Assembly: GCF_009711415.1 (NCBI RefSeq)
Contig: NZ_SMLZ01000116.1
Coordinates: 65,000 to 128,999, forward strand
DNA from: Roseibium denhamense
GTDB taxonomy: Bacteria > Pseudomonadota > Alphaproteobacteria > Rhizobiales > Stappiaceae
Direction: 5' to 3'
Length of the DNA stretch: 64,000 nucleotides
Under the pieces are notes generated by a model. The model had not been told where the DNA came from, made no database searches, and worked only from the letters and a program-made list of their open reading frames with translations. The translations under genes and the position numbers were made by a program. Positions 61,520 through 64,000 of this stretch are shown here, piece by piece. Position 1 is the stretch's first letter; each line of letters opens with the position of its first letter.

Positions 61520-61547
61520 AAGGCGCGGCAGAGGTACCGCGCCTTTG
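61520..61547 (-). terminator. hairpin between pdhC and lpdA
   Basis: AAAGGCGCGG (61520-61529) and CCGCGCCTTT (61538-61547) form a perfect 10-bp stem with an 8-nt loop. On the minus strand the stem ends CCTTTATT, so it can act as a partial terminator that lowers lpdA expression relative to pdhC. Confidence 0.65.
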
Positions 61548-61557
61548 AGAGCTTGCA

Positions 61558-62907
61558 TCAGACCAGCATGCTCATCGGATTTTCGATGTAGCCCTTGAAG
61601 GCCGCCAGAAGTTCCGCGCCAAGCGCCCCGTCCACACAGCGGTGGTCGGTTGACAGCGTGACCGACATGACCGTCGCGACAGCCAGCTCGCCGTCTTTCA
61701 CGACAGGGCGTTTTTCACCCGCGCCGACCGCGAGAATGGTCGCATGCGGCGGATTGACGACGGCGGAGAAGTTCTTGACGCCCATCATGCCCATGTTGGA
61801 CACAGCCGTGGTGCCGCCCTGATACTCCTCGGGCTTCAGCTTGCGGTCCTTAGCGCGCTTGCCCAGGTCCTTCATCTCGTTGGAAATGACGGATAACGGC
61901 TTTTCTTCTGCGCGGCGGATGATCGGCGTGATCAGGCCGCCCGGGATCGAGACTGCAACGCCGACATCGGCATGCTTGTGCATGACCATGTTGTCGTCCG
62001 TCCAGGACACGTTTGCATCCGGAACATCGCGCAGGGCCAGAGCAAGCGCCTTGATGGTCATGTCATTGACCGACAGCTTGTAAGCGGGGTTCCCGTCCTT
62101 GTCCTTGGAGGCACTGCCGTTGAGCTGGGCTCTGAGCGCCAGCAAGGCATCCAGCTCGCAGTCCACGGACACATAGAAATGCGGGATGGTCTGTTTGGAT
62201 TCGGTCAAGCGCTTTGCGATGGTCTTGCGCATGCCGTCATGCGGCACGAGTTCGTAAGAGCCTTCGGCAAAGTTCTTGAGAACCTGATCGGCGGACGGGC
62301 CTGCTGCTGGCGCGGAGGCTGCCGGAGCTGCCTTCGGAGCCTCAGCAGTTGCCGGAGCTGCCTTGCCGGTCCCGGCGGCGACAGCTGCCTCAATGTCCTT
62401 CTTGACGATCCGGCCATGCGGGCCGGAACCCGATAGAGCCTTCAGATCAAGGCCGTTGAGTTGCGCCAGACGCCGTGCAAGTGGAGACGCAAAAATCCGG
62501 TTGCCGTCAGCCCCTTTCGGTACCGGCACCGGTGCGGTTGCCGCTTCTGCGCCAACCGGTATGACTTCCTGTGCCCCTGCATCGGTTGCCGAAGCAGTTT
62601 CCAGAGCAGCTGCAGCCGGGGCTGCTCCGCCGCCGCCGGATGTGTCAATGGCGCTGGCATCTTCGCCATCTTCCAAAAGCACAGCGATCAGCTCATTGAC
62701 CTTGACGGCCGCGGTGCCTTCCGGAACGACGATCTTGCCGACCGTTCCCTCATCGACGGCTTCCACTTCCATGGTGGCCTTGTCGGTTTCGATCTCGGCG
62801 ATAACGTCGCCTGCGGAAACCGTGTCGCCTTCCTTGACCAGCCATTTGGCCAGGTTGCCCTCCTCCATCGTCGGAGAGAGAGCCGGCATGGTGATATTGA
62901 TTGGCAT
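61558..62907 (-). CDS. pdhC: pyruvate dehydrogenase E2, dihydrolipoamide acetyltransferase
   Basis: The 449-residue E2 has one lipoyl domain ([20 protein letters not shown], lipoyl Lys in [13 protein letters not shown]), an Ala/Pro linker, the peripheral subunit-binding domain ([20 protein letters not shown], then [14 protein letters not shown]), a second Ala-rich linker and the acetyltransferase core ending in [16 protein letters not shown] (HxxxDG). It transfers acetyl groups to CoA. It precedes lpdA and follows pdhB by 18 nt. Confidence 0.95.
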   Translation of the reverse strand: MPINITMPALSPTMEEGNLAKWLVKEGDTVSAGDVIAEIETDKATMEVEAVDEGTVGKIVVPEGTAAVKVNELIAVLLEDGEDASAIDTSGGGGAAPAAAALETASATDAGAQEVIPVGAEAATAPVPVPKGADGNRIFASPLARRLAQLNGLDLKALSGSGPHGRIVKKDIEAAVAAGTGKAAPATAEAPKAAPAASAPAAGPSADQVLKNFAEGSYELVPHDGMRKTIAKRLTESKQTIPHFYVSVDCELDALLALRAQLNGSASKDKDGNPAYKLSVNDMTIKALALALRDVPDANVSWTDDNMVMHKHADVGVAVSIPGGLITPIIRRAEEKPLSVISNEMKDLGKRAKDRKLKPEEYQGGTTAVSNMGMMGVKNFSAVVNPPHATILAVGAGEKRPVVKDGELAVATVMSVTLSTDHRCVDGALGAELLAAFKGYIENPMSMLV

Positions 62908-62925
62908 GTCCCGTATCCCCTCGCC

Positions 62926-64000
62926 TTAGGCCGTGTAGGTGACGGCTTTGACCGCGTCGATGACTTCCGCAACGCTCGGCAATGCGAGCTTTTCGAGATT
63001 TGCGGCATAGGGCATCGGAACGTCCTTACCGGTAACGCGCAGGATCGGGGCATCGAGATAGTCGAAGGCCTTTTCCTGGACCTGGAATGCGATCTCGGAG
63101 GAGACCGAGCACATTGGGAAGGCTTCTTCCACGGTCACGATCCGGCCGGTCTTGCGGACCGATGCCAGAACGGTGTCGATGTCCAGCGGGCGGATCGTGC
63201 GCAGGTTAACCACCTCCGCTGAGATGCCCATTCCGGCCAGCTCTTCGGCGGCCTTCATGGTGTAGGTCATGCCGATGCCCCAGGACACCAGCGTAACGTC
63301 CGTTCCGCCGCGCTCGATCTTCGCCTTGCCGATTGGCAGAACGAAGTCTTCCATGTCCGGAATTTCAAACGAGTGGCCGTAGAGGATCTCGTTTTCCAGG
63401 AAGATGATCGGGTTCGGGTCCCGGATGGCGGCTTTCAACAGGCCTTTGGCGTCCGCAGCCGAATATGGCTGCACGACTTTCAGTCCCGGCACATGGGCGT
63501 ACCATGCGGCGTAGTCCTGGCTGTGCTGGGCACCAACGCGGGCCGCCGCGCCATTCGGACCGCGGAACACGATTGGAGCGCCCATCTGGCCGCCGGACAT
63601 GTACAGCGTCTTTGCAGCAGAGTTGATGATCTGGTCAATCGCCTGCATGGCGAAGTTGAAGGTCATGAACTCCACGATCGGCTTCAGCCCCGCCATGGCA
63701 GCACCGACGCCCAGGCCGGCAAACCCGTGTTCCGTGATCGGCGTGTCGACAACCCGCTTTGCACCGAACTCGTCAAGCAAGCCTTGGGTAATCTTGTAAG
63801 CGCCCTGATACTCGGCAACTTCCTCGCCCATGACGAAGACATCGCCGTCGCGGCGCATTTCCTCGGCCATCGCGTCGCGAAGCGCTTCACGGACAGTCGA
63901 CGCCTTCATGGTCGTGCCTGCCGGGATTTCAGGATCCTCTGCGGTTTCCGGTGCCGGGGCCTGAGGGGTCGGCGCGGACGCAACGGCTGGCGAACTCGGC
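62926..64000 (-). CDS. pdhB: pyruvate dehydrogenase E1 component subunit beta (5' end outside the window)
   Basis: The core begins [20 protein letters not shown] at 63909, but the frame stays open to the window edge with a Pro/Ala linker ([20 protein letters not shown]). That is the linker between an N-terminal lipoyl domain and the E1 beta core found in rhizobial PdhB, so the start lies beyond position 64000. The core shows [51 protein letters not shown] and [16 protein letters not shown] text ([14 protein letters not shown]). With PdhA it decarboxylates pyruvate using thiamine diphosphate. Confidence 0.94.
   Translation of the reverse strand, partial: PSSPAVASAPTPQAPAPETAEDPEIPAGTTMKASTVREALRDAMAEEMRRDGDVFVMGEEVAEYQGAYKITQGLLDEFGAKRVVDTPITEHGFAGLGVGAAMAGLKPIVEFMTFNFAMQAIDQIINSAAKTLYMSGGQMGAPIVFRGPNGAAARVGAQHSQDYAAWYAHVPGLKVVQPYSAADAKGLLKAAIRDPNPIIFLENEILYGHSFEIPDMEDFVLPIGKAKIERGGTDVTLVSWGIGMTYTMKAAEELAGMGISAEVVNLRTIRPLDIDTVLASVRKTGRIVTVEEAFPMCSVSSEIAFQVQEKAFDYLDAPILRVTGKDVPMPYAANLEKLALPSVAEVIDAVKAVTYTA

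Overview
The window looks like a chromosomal segment of an alphaproteobacterium of the order Hyphomicrobiales (Rhizobiales), plausibly of the Stappiaceae (Roseibium/Labrenzia-like). This is inferred from gene order and family features. The minus strand runs dusB-ntrB-ntrC-ntrY-ntrX-trkA-dat-hfq-hflX. ispDF is fused, NtrX lacks the GAFTGA loop, and the pyruvate dehydrogenase E1 beta has an N-terminal extension. A direct-repeat LexA box of the alphaproteobacterial type (GAAC-N7-GAAC) is also present. No species name can be proven from the sequence alone.

Layout. 0-1.2 kb: end of an unidentified gene, a 77-residue gene behind a LexA box, and tRNA-Ser(TGA). 1.2-1.85 kb: a gene-free, hairpin-rich gap. 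1.85-8.35 kb: a housekeeping run on the plus strand (rlpA, a carboxypeptidase-like protein with decayed catalytic motifs, tmk, holB, tatD, an MBL hydrolase, recX). 8.35-12.3 kb: an accessory, more AT-rich islet with an IS30-family element, a secreted protein of unknown function and a DUF2235 hydrolase. 12.5-17.3 kb: a TetR repressor divergent from an operon of a flavin monooxygenase (broken by an in-frame stop), a BASS-family transporter, an NAD-dependent epimerase and an SDR. 17.4-18.7 kb: a renalase-like FAD protein and a DUF2805 protein. 19.1-26.5 kb: a ribose locus (rbsB, rbsA, rbsC, rbsD, rbsK) followed by two tandem LacI-family paralogues, with two different palindromes in front of rbsB. 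26.5-28.6 kb: a PhoD-like phosphatase.

28.7-38.1 kb is a reductive pyrimidine catabolism locus. rutR is divergent from a beta-alanine-type aminotransferase, an N-carbamoyl-beta-alanine hydrolase-type enzyme, dihydropyrimidinase and an ABC transporter (ATPase plus two permeases). Two near-perfect RutR boxes lie 33 bp apart in the shared promoter region. The operon is interrupted by a small GIY-YIG nuclease gene enclosed by long inverted repeats, and a further copy of the repeat lies between the ABC genes. 38.2-42.1 kb: a Nei/Fpg glycosylase, an orphan betaine-type binding protein, mazG and another binding protein. 42.1-53.8 kb: the hflX-hfq-dat-trkA-ntrXYCB-dusB block. 53.9-57.4 kb: ispDF, a CinA-domain gene and three tandem paralogues of a small secreted two-cysteine protein. 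57.4-64 kb: ratA, lipA, a thioesterase, two GlsB/YeaQ-type membrane proteins, lpdA, pdhC and the beginning-truncated pdhB.

The most interesting items are the GIY-YIG gene boxed in by 42-bp inverted repeats (reminiscent of RAYT/REPIN systems but with a different nuclease), the triplicated secreted family with invariant cysteine spacing, the tandem LacI pair with diverged DNA-reading elements opposite two distinct operators, the SOS-type small gene, and the carboxypeptidase with two of three active-site motifs lost.
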